Shown here: in pieces, positions 37,223 through 45,331 of the stretch
Position numbering within the stretch: position 1 is the stretch's first letter
How the letters are laid out: the number at the start of each line of letters is the position of its first letter
Source: Nitrospirillum pindoramense
GTDB taxonomy: Bacteria; Pseudomonadota; Alphaproteobacteria; Azospirillales; Azospirillaceae
DNA length: 64,000 nt
Assembly (NCBI RefSeq): GCF_007827955.1
Contig: NZ_VITR01000003.1
Span: 291,781 to 355,780 of the forward strand
Direction of reading: 5' to 3'
Position numbers and translations under genes: made by a program
The notes under the pieces: model-generated
What the model was told of the DNA's origin: nothing
The model's database searches: none
What the model saw: only the letters and a program-made list of their open reading frames with translations

Positions 37223-38254
37223 ATGAAGACGCCCACCGTTCAGAAGATCGCCCAGGCCCTGGTCGGCAATGACGAAGCCGGCCGGCTCATGGAGATGCTG
37301 GCGCTGCATCCCGCCTTCCTGGCCGACCATGGCGACGCCGTGCCGCGCGCGGTGGTGGCCCAGGCCCTGACCATGCAGCTGTTCCGTGGCCTGTTGCGCG
37401 AGGTGCCGGAAGGCGCCCGCTATGTGCGGGAGCAGGGCGGTCGCATGGTGTTCGACCACGGCGCCCTGCGCACGGTGAACGCCCCTGGTCTGGGGGCGCT
37501 GCCGCCGGGCCACGCCGCCTTCGCCCGGGTGCTGGAGCCGCTGGGCTATCATGTCGGCGGGACCTATCCGCTGGAGCGGCTGCGCATGATGGGCTACGCC
37601 TACACCCACCGCGACTATCCGGAGGATATCGCCCAGTTCTTCGTCAGCGAAATCTTCCCCGACCGCTTTTCGCCCGAGGTGCAGGCGGCGGCGCTGGAGG
37701 TGTTCCAGGTGAAGGACGATCCCTTGGCCGCCGACGCCAAGGGCCTGCTGGACCGGCTGGGCGGTGGCGGCACGCTGACGCTGGACGAGGCGACGGCCCT
37801 GGTGGGCGAGTTGCTGCGCCTGTTCGACCGCCATCATCCCGTGCCGACCCTGGCGCAGTATGAGACTCTGTTGGCGGAATCGGCGGAATTGGCCTGGATC
37901 GCCACCGAGGGCAACCGCTTCAACCACGCCACTGACCGGGTGCCCGATGTCGAGGCGCTGGCCGATGACCTCAAGGCCCGGGGCTATGAGATGAAGCCCA
38001 AGGTGGAGGTGTCGCGCGACGGCACGGTGCGCCAGACGGCCTTGCGCGCCGCGATGGTGGAACGCCCCTTCATCGACGCCCGGGGTAATCTGACCAGCCG
38101 CGTCGTGCCGGGGTCGTTCTACGAGTTCATTTCCCGCGATCCCCTGAAATCGGAAACCGGCGGGATCGAAGCGGCGCGCGGGCTGGATTTGCGATTCGAC
38201 AGCGGCAATGCCCAGGGCATCTTCAAGATGACGGCGGCGGCATCCGGTTGCTGA
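37223..38254 (+). CDS. hglS: DUF1338 family, 2-oxoadipate dioxygenase/decarboxylase (HglS-like)
   Basis: A 343-residue non-heme iron enzyme of the DUF1338/YdcJ family. The Pseudomonas putida member HglS converts 2-oxoadipate and O2 to D-2-hydroxyglutarate and CO2 in lysine degradation. Candidate iron ligands are His79 (FDHGALRTV), His235 (NRFNHATDRV) and Glu301 (SFYEFISRD), and Arg83 would hold the substrate. The 79-to-235 spacing and the H-x3-R pattern agree with the HglS residues as I remember them. The protein is shorter than HglS (about 460 residues), the difference being mainly at the C-terminus. It starts 14 bases after the aldehyde dehydrogenase gene. Confidence 0.8.
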   Translation: MKTPTVQKIAQALVGNDEAGRLMEMLALHPAFLADHGDAVPRAVVAQALTMQLFRGLLREVPEGARYVREQGGRMVFDHGALRTVNAPGLGALPPGHAAFARVLEPLGYHVGGTYPLERLRMMGYAYTHRDYPEDIAQFFVSEIFPDRFSPEVQAAALEVFQVKDDPLAADAKGLLDRLGGGGTLTLDEATALVGELLRLFDRHHPVPTLAQYETLLAESAELAWIATEGNRFNHATDRVPDVEALADDLKARGYEMKPKVEVSRDGTVRQTALRAAMVERPFIDARGNLTSRVVPGSFYEFISRDPLKSETGGIEAARGLDLRFDSGNAQGIFKMTAAASGC

Positions 38255-38446
38255 TCAATTCTGACGGTGTGATGGCCTGGTGCGGGGGCTGCCCAGGCGC
38301 GCGGCCGCCGTGCCGCCGTCCAGGGGGCCCCGCGTCCCGGGGGCGAGGCGGGAGAGGTTGACCGCGCCGCCGGGATGTCCCAACAATTCCCGCCTTATCG
38401 CGGCCTTACCCGGCGGCGTCGCGCCCATAACAGAAAAAGCATACCC

Positions 38447-39121
38447 ATGACCCATAAAGAGGACCCCGCGTCGGCCCGCCCCACCGTCGTCGTCGGCGGT
38501 TCGCGCACCCCCCTGATCGTGATCGGCCTGCTGTTCCTGCTCGGGCTGCTGACGGTGGGCGGCATCATGCTGTACCAGCACCACAAGGCCAGCGGCGCCA
38601 AATCGGCTAGCGCGGGGGCGCAGAAGCCGGCGGGACCGCCGTGGGCCAAGAATTGCGCCAAGGGGGCCGGCGGCGACGACGTCTGCTTTGTCGAGCAGTT
38701 CGCCATCGCCAACCCCGCCAACGCCATCGTCCTGCATGTCCAGATCGGTTACATGTCGACGGATGGCAAGCCTGTGCTGGCCATCACCGTGCCCCTGGGC
38801 ACGCCGGTGCAGCCGGGTCTGCAACTGACCCTGGATGGCGCCAAGCCCATCGCTCTGCCGCTGACGCTGTGCCAGGCCGGCGGCTGCATCGCTTCGGCCA
38901 ACCTGGACCAGGAGGTGCTGAAGCAGTTCACCAGCGGCAAGGTGCTGATGGTGCGCTATGCCAAGCCGGACAAGAGCCCCATGGACGTGCCGGTGCAACT
39001 TGATGGCTTGGCGGCCGCCCTGCAAAGCCTGGGCCCCCCGCCGGCGCCGAAGCCCGCCGCGGCGCCCGCCGACGGGGCCAAGCCCGATGAGGCCAAGCCG
39101 GCGGAACAGCCGAAGAAGTGA
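38447..39121 (+). CDS. Membrane-anchored IalB-family protein
   Basis: A 224-residue envelope protein. One membrane segment (about residues 22-44, LIVIGLLFLLGLLTVGGIML) would anchor it, leaving the rest in the periplasm. The invasion-associated-locus-B fold is recognised by paired cysteines (KNCAKGAGGDDVCFVEQF), the LAITVPLGTPVQPGLQLTLDG block, and CQAGGCIASA. The C-terminal 35 residues are Pro/Ala/Lys-rich and probably unstructured. IalB-like proteins are widespread in alphaproteobacteria with roles in envelope or stress; a pathogenic role is not implied. It ends at a bidirectional terminator. Confidence 0.8.
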   Translation: MTHKEDPASARPTVVVGGSRTPLIVIGLLFLLGLLTVGGIMLYQHHKASGAKSASAGAQKPAGPPWAKNCAKGAGGDDVCFVEQFAIANPANAIVLHVQIGYMSTDGKPVLAITVPLGTPVQPGLQLTLDGAKPIALPLTLCQAGGCIASANLDQEVLKQFTSGKVLMVRYAKPDKSPMDVPVQLDGLAAALQSLGPPPAPKPAAAPADGAKPDEAKPAEQPKK

Positions 39122-39141
39122 GCCGGTTTCCGGTCAAAGAA

Positions 39142-39169
39142 AAAGGGCGGCCTCGCGAGGCCGCCCTTT
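39142..39169. terminator. Bidirectional terminator
   Basis: A perfect GC-rich palindrome, GGGCGGCC (39145-39152) with GGCCGCCC (39159-39166), is flanked by A residues on the left and TTT on the right, so it works in both directions. It separates the convergent IalB-like and pectate lyase genes. Confidence 0.85.
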
Positions 39170-39187
39170 GTCGTAGGGGTGGCCGCC

Positions 39188-40525
39188 TCAGGTGCCCCTG
39201 GCCTTGGACTTGGCGTCCAGCGCTGTGGCCGTGCGCGGCGTCATGTCGTCCAGGTTCCAGTCGGCCGGGTTGAAGGGCCGGGTGTTGGGCTTCTCGGTGG
39301 GATAGCCGTGGATGTCGTCCTGGCTGTTGATGATTTCGCCCCGGCCTTCCGCCACGTCAGCCAGCAGGCGGACGTCGTCGTAATCCCGGTCCCAGGGGCG
39401 GGCGCCAGCGTTGTGCAGCACGGACTTCTGCACGTCCACCGCCGGCAGCGGCGTCAGGCCCTCCGGCCACAGCGGCGCCTTGTCCATCTCGATGACCTTG
39501 GCGGCAGAGGTGGTGTAGCGGCCCATCAGGGGCAGGGGCCCGCCCGCCCGGTCCACGGCGATGTTGTCCTTGCCGTAGTATTCCAGGTCGCCATAGCCGC
39601 CGATTTCCAGGAAGGCTAGCGGCGTGGGGGTGGAGGGGCCGGCGCGCAGCACGTTGCCCACCGCCGCCATCTGGCCGACCTGGTAGGGATGGTCGCCCCA
39701 TTCCTCGGCCTGCAGGTTGTAGTGGACCGCCCGCTGGCCGGGGTCATAGATCAGGTTGTTGACGATGACGCCATGGACGCCGCCCTTGAACAGGGGGCTG
39801 CGCTCCACATTGTGGGCGTAGAGGTTGCCGACGATCAGGATGTCGGTGACGTTGTCGTGGATGAGCGAGCCCTTGGAATGCTCGATCTTCATATGGGTGG
39901 CGCGAGCCAACCCCTCCGCGATGATGTTGTTGGAATAGGTGATGCGGTGGGAGGTGTTCTGCCGCCATTCGTCCGGCGTGTCGCCCTTGAAGCGGGGGCC
40001 GGAGGCTGACAGGTTCTCGTCCGTCGCCCAGGTCAGGCTGCAATGGTCCACGATGACGTTGTAGGCCGCCCCCACGGTGCTGACGGCGTCCTCCTCCCAC
40101 CCGCTTTTCTTGGGTGCGCCCGCGTCACCCACGCGGATGCGGATATGCTGCATGACCACATCATGGGCGCCGATGTCCATACCGCCCCGGATCAGCGTGA
40201 TGCCGGGGGAGGGGGCCGTCTGCCCGGCGATGGTCACGAACGGCTCCATCACCTTGATGGTCTTCTGGTTCAGGTCGATGACGCCGCCGACCTCGAACAC
40301 GATGATGCGCGGGCCCTTGGCCTCGATGGCCTCGCGGAAGGAGCCGGGCCCCTCGCTGTTCAGGTTGGTGACCTTGATGATCTTGCCGCCGCGTCCGCCG
40401 GGCGTGTGCGCCGCCCAGCCCTGGGCACCGGGAAAGGCCAGCGCGTCCGCCTTGTCGGCGGCGGTGGCCGTGCCGGCGGCCAGCACAGCCGCGAGCGCGG
40501 TCGTCGCCAGGATACGTTTGATCAC
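39188..40525 (-). CDS. Secreted pectate lyase-like polysaccharide lyase
   Basis: A 445-residue exported right-handed beta-helix protein. The GTG start (VIKRILATTALAAV...) follows GGAGGATAG and gives a clear Sec signal ending near TATAADKAD. Conserved blocks include FPGAQGWAAHTPGG, KVTNLNSEGPGSFREAI, TIAGQTAPSPGI and VIVDHCSLTWATDEN, which resemble family PL1 pectate lyases of the kind seen in Bacteroides. The enzyme should cut de-esterified polygalacturonate by beta-elimination, giving unsaturated products for KduI/KduD. It is divergent from the LacI regulator gene, with an operator-like site between. Confidence 0.82.
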   Translation of the reverse strand: MIKRILATTALAAVLAAGTATAADKADALAFPGAQGWAAHTPGGRGGKIIKVTNLNSEGPGSFREAIEAKGPRIIVFEVGGVIDLNQKTIKVMEPFVTIAGQTAPSPGITLIRGGMDIGAHDVVMQHIRIRVGDAGAPKKSGWEEDAVSTVGAAYNVIVDHCSLTWATDENLSASGPRFKGDTPDEWRQNTSHRITYSNNIIAEGLARATHMKIEHSKGSLIHDNVTDILIVGNLYAHNVERSPLFKGGVHGVIVNNLIYDPGQRAVHYNLQAEEWGDHPYQVGQMAAVGNVLRAGPSTPTPLAFLEIGGYGDLEYYGKDNIAVDRAGGPLPLMGRYTTSAAKVIEMDKAPLWPEGLTPLPAVDVQKSVLHNAGARPWDRDYDDVRLLADVAEGRGEIINSQDDIHGYPTEKPNTRPFNPADWNLDDMTPRTATALDAKSKARGT

Positions 40526-40611
40526 GGGTCTATCCTCCCACATGTTTGTTATGGCGATGGTGGGGCAGGGCGCGTCAAGCGCGCTAGACCCCAGTCCGTC
40601 GGTCCAATAAA

Positions 40612-40621
40612 TGACACCGGT
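40612..40621. promoter_or_regulatory. Operator-like site A (pectate lyase / LacI promoter region)
   Basis: TGACACCGGT followed by TTCC, with AA before it. It lies 87 bases upstream of the pectate lyase start and 195 bases upstream of the LacI-family start, so it could control both genes and give autoregulation. It is one of seven copies in the locus. Confidence 0.75.
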
Positions 40622-40815
40622 TTCCTAATGGGGCAAGGGGGCAGTTTCGGGGGTGCGGCGGAATGACGCCCGGGGGCGGCCGGGGTGGGTAGAGGGAGTT
40701 CCGGTCCCGTCACCCGCAAATCCCTTTTGTGACGGCGGCCGGGACGCGGCATGCTAGGAAGAGGAACGGACCTTCGACGGAAGTCCTGACAAGAAGAACG
40801 AGAAGCAGCCAAGAC

Positions 40816-41928
40816 ATGACACAGGACACGCCGCCAAAATCACGGGCCCGGCGCGGTCGCGCCGCCAGCATCCAGACCCTGGCCGTCGAAACCGTGACAT
40901 GGACCCTGGATCGGCCGCCCACCATCAATGACGTGGCCCGGCTGGCGCATGTGTCCAAGAAGACGGTGTCGCGGGTCATCAACCAGTCGCCCTTCGTCAA
41001 CGAAGAGACGCGCACCATCATCAATGGCATCATCGAGCAGATCGGTTACGTGCCCAGCCCCCAGGCGCGGGGCCTGGCGTTCCAGCGGTCCTTCCTGCTG
41101 GGGCTGGTCTATGACAACCCCAACGCCCAGTTCATCGTCAACATCCAGGAAGGGGTTCTGGCCGCCTGCCGCCTGGCGGGGTTCGAGTTGGTGGTGCATC
41201 CCTGCGACCAGAAAAGCCCGCATTTCCTGAACGACGCCAAGCAGTTCGTGCAGCGGCAGAACCTGGATGGCGTGATCGTCGTGCCGCCGGCATCGGAAAA
41301 CCCGCAGTTGGTCGAGGTGCTGCGCGACCTGGGCTGTCGCTATGTGCGCCTCTCGGCCGTCTCCCTGGACGAGGCGGCCAACATGGTGGTCTACAATGAC
41401 CGCCAGGGGGCGGCGGAGGTGGCGGAGCATCTGGCGGCCTTGGGGCATCGCGACATCGGTTTCATTGCCGGTCCATCGCGCCACCGCTCCGCCCATGAAC
41501 GCCGGGAAAGCTTCGTCGGTACCCTGAAGAAGCATGGCATCGCCCTGCGCTCCGAGATGGTGGAGGAGGGGTCCTATACCTTCGAGTCGGGTGAAGTCTG
41601 CGCCACCCGCCTGCTGACGCGGGAGCCTCGGCCCACCGCCATTTTCGCCAGCAACGACGAGATGGCGGCCGGCGTCTACAAGACGGCGCAGCGCCTGGGC
41701 ATCAGCATTCCCCGTGACCTGACCATCGTGGGGTTCGACGACAGCCCCATCGCCACCCGCTTGTGGCCCTCGCTGACCACCGTGCGCCTGCCGGCCAAGG
41801 ATCTGGGGCGCCTGGCGGCGGAAAAGCTGATCATCCGCATTTCCAGCGATGAGCAGGAGGGGCACACCGCCACCGGCGTCGTCAGCCGCATGGTGGTGCG
41901 CGAATCCTCCGTTCCGCCCCGGGGCTGA
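40816..41928 (+). CDS. LacI-family transcriptional regulator of the pectin/uronate locus
   Basis: A 370-residue repressor. The N-terminal helix-turn-helix begins at about residue 36 (TINDVARLAHVSKKTVSRVINQ) after an unusual 35-residue basic extension, followed by the hinge (YVPSPQARGLAFQRS) and a periplasmic-binding-protein-like effector domain (LLGLVYDNPNAQFIVN ... IFASNDEMAAGVY ... IVGFDDSPIATRLWPSLTTV). The gene lies between the pectate lyase and uxaC, and an operator-like site is found in its own promoter region. The expected inducer is a uronate intermediate such as 2-keto-3-deoxygluconate, by analogy with other pectin regulators; this is inferred. Confidence 0.85.
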   Translation: MTQDTPPKSRARRGRAASIQTLAVETVTWTLDRPPTINDVARLAHVSKKTVSRVINQSPFVNEETRTIINGIIEQIGYVPSPQARGLAFQRSFLLGLVYDNPNAQFIVNIQEGVLAACRLAGFELVVHPCDQKSPHFLNDAKQFVQRQNLDGVIVVPPASENPQLVEVLRDLGCRYVRLSAVSLDEAANMVVYNDRQGAAEVAEHLAALGHRDIGFIAGPSRHRSAHERRESFVGTLKKHGIALRSEMVEEGSYTFESGEVCATRLLTREPRPTAIFASNDEMAAGVYKTAQRLGISIPRDLTIVGFDDSPIATRLWPSLTTVRLPAKDLGRLAAEKLIIRISSDEQEGHTATGVVSRMVVRESSVPPRG

Positions 41929-41971
41929 TCCCCCCAAGGTGGATTTCACCCCGCGACGTGCGATGCGAAAT

Positions 41972-41981
41972 TGACACCGGT
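41972..41981 (+). promoter_or_regulatory. Operator-like site B (upstream of uxaC-kduI-kduD)
   Basis: TGACACCGGT followed by TACC and preceded by AAT, 112 bases before the uxaC ATG and 43 bases after the LacI stop. It is identical over the core and right flank to site F (reverse complement). Confidence 0.75.
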
Positions 41982-42092
41982 TACCAAGATCGCTACCAAA
42001 TGGGGCGGGAGGAGAGCGGCCCACCGGACATCCGGACGCCGTTCCTGCAACAACGGTTGCCGCGTTTTGGCGGATAGTGAAGGAAGGCCCCA

Positions 42093-43511
42093 ATGGCCCA
42101 GCACCTGACCCTGCATGACGATCGCCTGTTTCCCGCCGATCCGGCGGTCCGCACCATCGCCCGGCGCCTGTACGCCCTGGTGAAGGGGCTGCCCATCATC
42201 AGCCCGCATGGCCACACCGACCCGTCATGGTTCGCCGGTAACGAGGCGTTTCCCAACGCCACCGCCCTGCTGCTGCAACCCGACCACTATCTTTACCGTA
42301 TGCTCTACAGCCAGGGCGTGACGTTGGAGCAGCTGGGCATCCCGGCGGCTGGCCAACCGGCCCCGGATGTCGACCCGCGCGAGGCTTGGCGCCTGCTGGC
42401 CAATAATTTCCACCTGTTCCGGGGCACGCCGTCCTCCACCTGGCTGAACCATGTCTTCACCCAGGTCTTCGGGCTGGATGTGAAGCTCAGCGCCGAGACC
42501 GCCGACCTGTACTTCGACACCATCACCGCCAAGCTGGCGACGGAGGAATTCCGCCCCCGCGCCCTGTTCGAGCGCTTCAACATCGAGGTCATCGCCACTA
42601 CGGAAAGCCCGGTGGACACGCTGGCCCACCATGAGGCTATCCGCGACAGCGGCTGGAAGGGCAAGGTCATCACCGCCTATCGCCCGGACGCGGTCATCGA
42701 TCCCGAGCATGAGAACTTCCGCCCGGCCATGGAGCGGTTCGCCGCCATTACCGGGGAGGACGTGTACAACTGGCGGGGCTATCTCGATGCGCACCGCAAA
42801 CGTCGCATCGACTTCAAGGCCGTGGGCGCCACCAGCAGCGACCATGGCCATGTCACCGCCGCCACCGCCGACCTGTCGCCGGCCGAGGCCGAGGCCCTGT
42901 TCGCCCGCGTGGTGAAGGGTACCTTCACCGCCGCGGATGCCGAGCTGTTCCGCGCCCAGATGCTGACCGAGATGGCGGGCATGAGCCTGGAAGACGGACT
43001 GGTCATGCAGATCCACCCCGGTTCCTTCCGCAACCATAACCACCAGATCTTCCAGCGCTATGGCCGCGACAAGGGCGCCGACATCCCGCTGCGCACCGAA
43101 TACGTTAACGCGCTGAAGCCGCTGCTGGACCGCTACGGCAACGACCCCCGCCTGTCCGTCATCCTGTTCACCCTGGATGAGACGGTCTACGCGCGCGAAC
43201 TGGCGCCGCTGGCTGGGCATTACCCGGTGCTGAAGCTGGGCCCCGCCTGGTGGTTCCACGACAGCCCGGAGGGGATGATGCGGTTCCGCGAGCAGACGAC
43301 GGAAACGGCGGGCTTCTACAACACCGTGGGCTTCAACGACGATACCCGCGCCTTCCTGTCCATTCCCGCCCGCCACGACGTGGCCCGCCGGGTGGACTGC
43401 GCCTTCCTGGCGCGCCTGGTGGCGGAACACCGCATCGACGAGGACGACGCGGCGGAGGTGGTGGTGGACCTGGCCTACCGCCTGCCCAAGCGCGCCTACA
43501 AGCTGGATTGA
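42093..43511 (+). CDS. uxaC: Glucuronate/galacturonate isomerase UxaC
   Basis: A 472-residue enzyme of the amidohydrolase-like UxaC family that converts D-glucuronate to D-fructuronate and D-galacturonate to D-tagaturonate. Family marks include the early ISPHGHTDPSWF metal-site region, TTESPVDTLAHH, and KLGPAWWFHDSPEGMMRFREQ. The ATG follows GAAGGAAGG. It is the first gene of uxaC-kduI-kduD, downstream of operator-like site B. The next enzyme of this branch, the fructuronate reductase-like gene, lies at 52093-53565. Confidence 0.93.
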   Translation: MAQHLTLHDDRLFPADPAVRTIARRLYALVKGLPIISPHGHTDPSWFAGNEAFPNATALLLQPDHYLYRMLYSQGVTLEQLGIPAAGQPAPDVDPREAWRLLANNFHLFRGTPSSTWLNHVFTQVFGLDVKLSAETADLYFDTITAKLATEEFRPRALFERFNIEVIATTESPVDTLAHHEAIRDSGWKGKVITAYRPDAVIDPEHENFRPAMERFAAITGEDVYNWRGYLDAHRKRRIDFKAVGATSSDHGHVTAATADLSPAEAEALFARVVKGTFTAADAELFRAQMLTEMAGMSLEDGLVMQIHPGSFRNHNHQIFQRYGRDKGADIPLRTEYVNALKPLLDRYGNDPRLSVILFTLDETVYARELAPLAGHYPVLKLGPAWWFHDSPEGMMRFREQTTETAGFYNTVGFNDDTRAFLSIPARHDVARRVDCAFLARLVAEHRIDEDDAAEVVVDLAYRLPKRAYKLD

Positions 43512-43595
43512 TGACAGGGTGCGGCGAGGGCAACGCCGTCCACGCCGCACTCCTTCCCCAAATGGGGAAACCACAAACAAACGGGGAGAATGGCC

Positions 43596-44441
43596 ATGTT
43601 CAAGAAGGTCTATCAGGCGACCCATCCCGATATGATGGATGGCGCCCGTAACCAGCAGCTGCGCGACCGCTACCTCATCACCGACCTGTTCGTGGCCGGT
43701 GAGGTCAGCCTGAACTATTCCCACAACGAACGCTTCATCATCGGTGGTGCCGCCCCGGTGGAGGCGCCCCTCGATCTGCCCCTGCAGACGGAGCCGGCCT
43801 CGGCCGCCGGCAAGCCCTTCCTGGAGCGGCGGGAACTGGGCATCGTCAATGTCGGCGGCCCCGGCACGGTCACGGTGGACGGCGCGGTCTATGAGCTGGC
43901 GTCACGCGACGGCCTGTATGTCCCCATGGGGACGGAGACGGTGGTGTTCGCCTCGGCCGATGCCGCCCATCCGGCCAAGTTCTACCTGGCCAGCACCCCG
44001 GCCCATGCCCGTTTCAAGACGGTGAAGATCTCCATCGACCAGGCCGTGCCGCTGGAGCGCGGGGCGCTGGAGACCAGCAACGAGCGTACGATCTATCAGT
44101 ACATCGTGCCCCAGACCTGCCAGTCGGCGCAGCTGCTGCTGGGCCTGACCATGCTGAAGCCGGGCAGCGTGTGGAACACCATGCCGCCCCATCTGCACGA
44201 CCGCCGGTCCGAGGTCTATTTCTACTTCGACATCAAGGACGACCAGCGCGTCTTTCATTTCATGGGTGAGCCGGAGCTGGCCCGTCACATCGTGGTCGCC
44301 AATAACGAGGCCGTGGTGTCGCCGCCCTGGTCCATCCACATGGGCTCCGGCACCGCCAACTATTCCTTCATCTGGGCCATGGGCGGGGAGAACCTCGACT
44401 ACACCGACATGAAGGTCCTGGACATCTGCCAGTTGCGCTGA
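43596..44441 (+). CDS. kduI: 5-dehydro-4-deoxy-D-glucuronate isomerase KduI
   Basis: A 281-residue cupin-like isomerase for unsaturated uronates released by pectate lyases, converting 5-keto-4-deoxyuronate to 2,5-diketo-3-deoxygluconate. The metal-binding pattern HLHDRRSE (two His and Glu) and a further His in [10 protein letters not shown] are intact, as is the family start with [20 protein letters not shown] 43596 is chosen over 43590 because GGGGAGA is then at normal distance. The stop is 14 bases before kduD. Confidence 0.94.
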   Translation: MFKKVYQATHPDMMDGARNQQLRDRYLITDLFVAGEVSLNYSHNERFIIGGAAPVEAPLDLPLQTEPASAAGKPFLERRELGIVNVGGPGTVTVDGAVYELASRDGLYVPMGTETVVFASADAAHPAKFYLASTPAHARFKTVKISIDQAVPLERGALETSNERTIYQYIVPQTCQSAQLLLGLTMLKPGSVWNTMPPHLHDRRSEVYFYFDIKDDQRVFHFMGEPELARHIVVANNEAVVSPPWSIHMGSGTANYSFIWAMGGENLDYTDMKVLDICQLR

Positions 44442-44455
44442 GGAAGGGCGATCCC

Positions 44456-45229
44456 ATGGCTTACAACCCGTTCGACCTGACGGGCCGCGTGGCGTTGGTC
44501 ACCGGCGCCAACACCGGCCTGGGGCAGGGCCTGGCCGTTGCCCTGGCGCGCGCCGGTGCCGATATCGTGGCCGCGGGGCGCAGCACGCCCACGGAAACCG
44601 AGGAGGCGGTGACGGAGGTGGGCGCCCGCTTCCACTTCGTGCATGCCGATCTCGACAGCGTCGGTGTGGTGCAGTCGGTGGTGGACCAAGCCGTCGCCGC
44701 CTTCGGCCGCGTTGACATCCTGGTCAACAACGCCGGCACCATCCGCCGGGCCGACGCCCTGGAATTTTCCGAGGACGATTGGGACCTGGTGATGAACGTC
44801 AACCTGAAGACGCCCTTCTTCCTGGCCCAGGCCGTGGCGCGTCAAATGGTGGAGCAGGGGGCGGGCGGCCAAGGGGGGGGCAAGATCATCAACATCGCCT
44901 CCATGCTGTCCTTCCAGGGCGGTATCCGCGTCGCCTCCTACACCGCCAGCAAGAGCGGCATCGCCGGGTTGACCAAGCTGTTGGCCAACGAGTGGGCGGC
45001 CAAGGGCATCAACGTCAACGCCATCGCGCCCGGCTATTTCGCCACCAACAACACCGAGGCGCTACGCAACGACGAGACGCGCAATCGCGATATCCTGGCC
45101 CGCATTCCCGCCGGACGCTGGGGCCGCCCGGAGGATCTGGGCGGTGCCGCGGTATTCCTGGCGTCATCCGCCGCGGATTATGTCCACGGCACCGTCTTGG
45201 CCGTCGATGGCGGCTGGCTGGGCCGGTAA
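44456..45229 (+). CDS. kduD: 2-dehydro-3-deoxy-D-gluconate 5-dehydrogenase KduD
   Basis: A 257-residue short-chain dehydrogenase reducing 2,5-diketo-3-deoxygluconate to 2-keto-3-deoxygluconate. Motifs: cofactor loop TGANTGLGQGLAV, NNAGTI, catalytic Ser in NIASMLSFQGG and YTASKSG with Tyr/Lys. The link to KduI and the close match to the family style (MAYNPFDLTGRVALVTG) support the specific name. A GGGCCG/CGGCCC hairpin covers the stop codon (45220-45238) but has no T-run. Confidence 0.9.
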   Translation: MAYNPFDLTGRVALVTGANTGLGQGLAVALARAGADIVAAGRSTPTETEEAVTEVGARFHFVHADLDSVGVVQSVVDQAVAAFGRVDILVNNAGTIRRADALEFSEDDWDLVMNVNLKTPFFLAQAVARQMVEQGAGGQGGGKIINIASMLSFQGGIRVASYTASKSGIAGLTKLLANEWAAKGINVNAIAPGYFATNNTEALRNDETRNRDILARIPAGRWGRPEDLGGAAVFLASSAADYVHGTVLAVDGGWLGR

Positions 45230-45331
45230 TAGCGGCCCTGATAACCTGGGGGGCTTGTCAAAAGGATACCGCCGCCGGCGCTGGATGCGGTACACATCGC
45301 CGATTGCAGATCGCGATGGCGATACCGTGAG

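Noticed and set aside
45220..45238. Terminator after kduD
   Set aside because: A perfect 6-base stem covers the stop codon but no T-run follows, so I do not call it.
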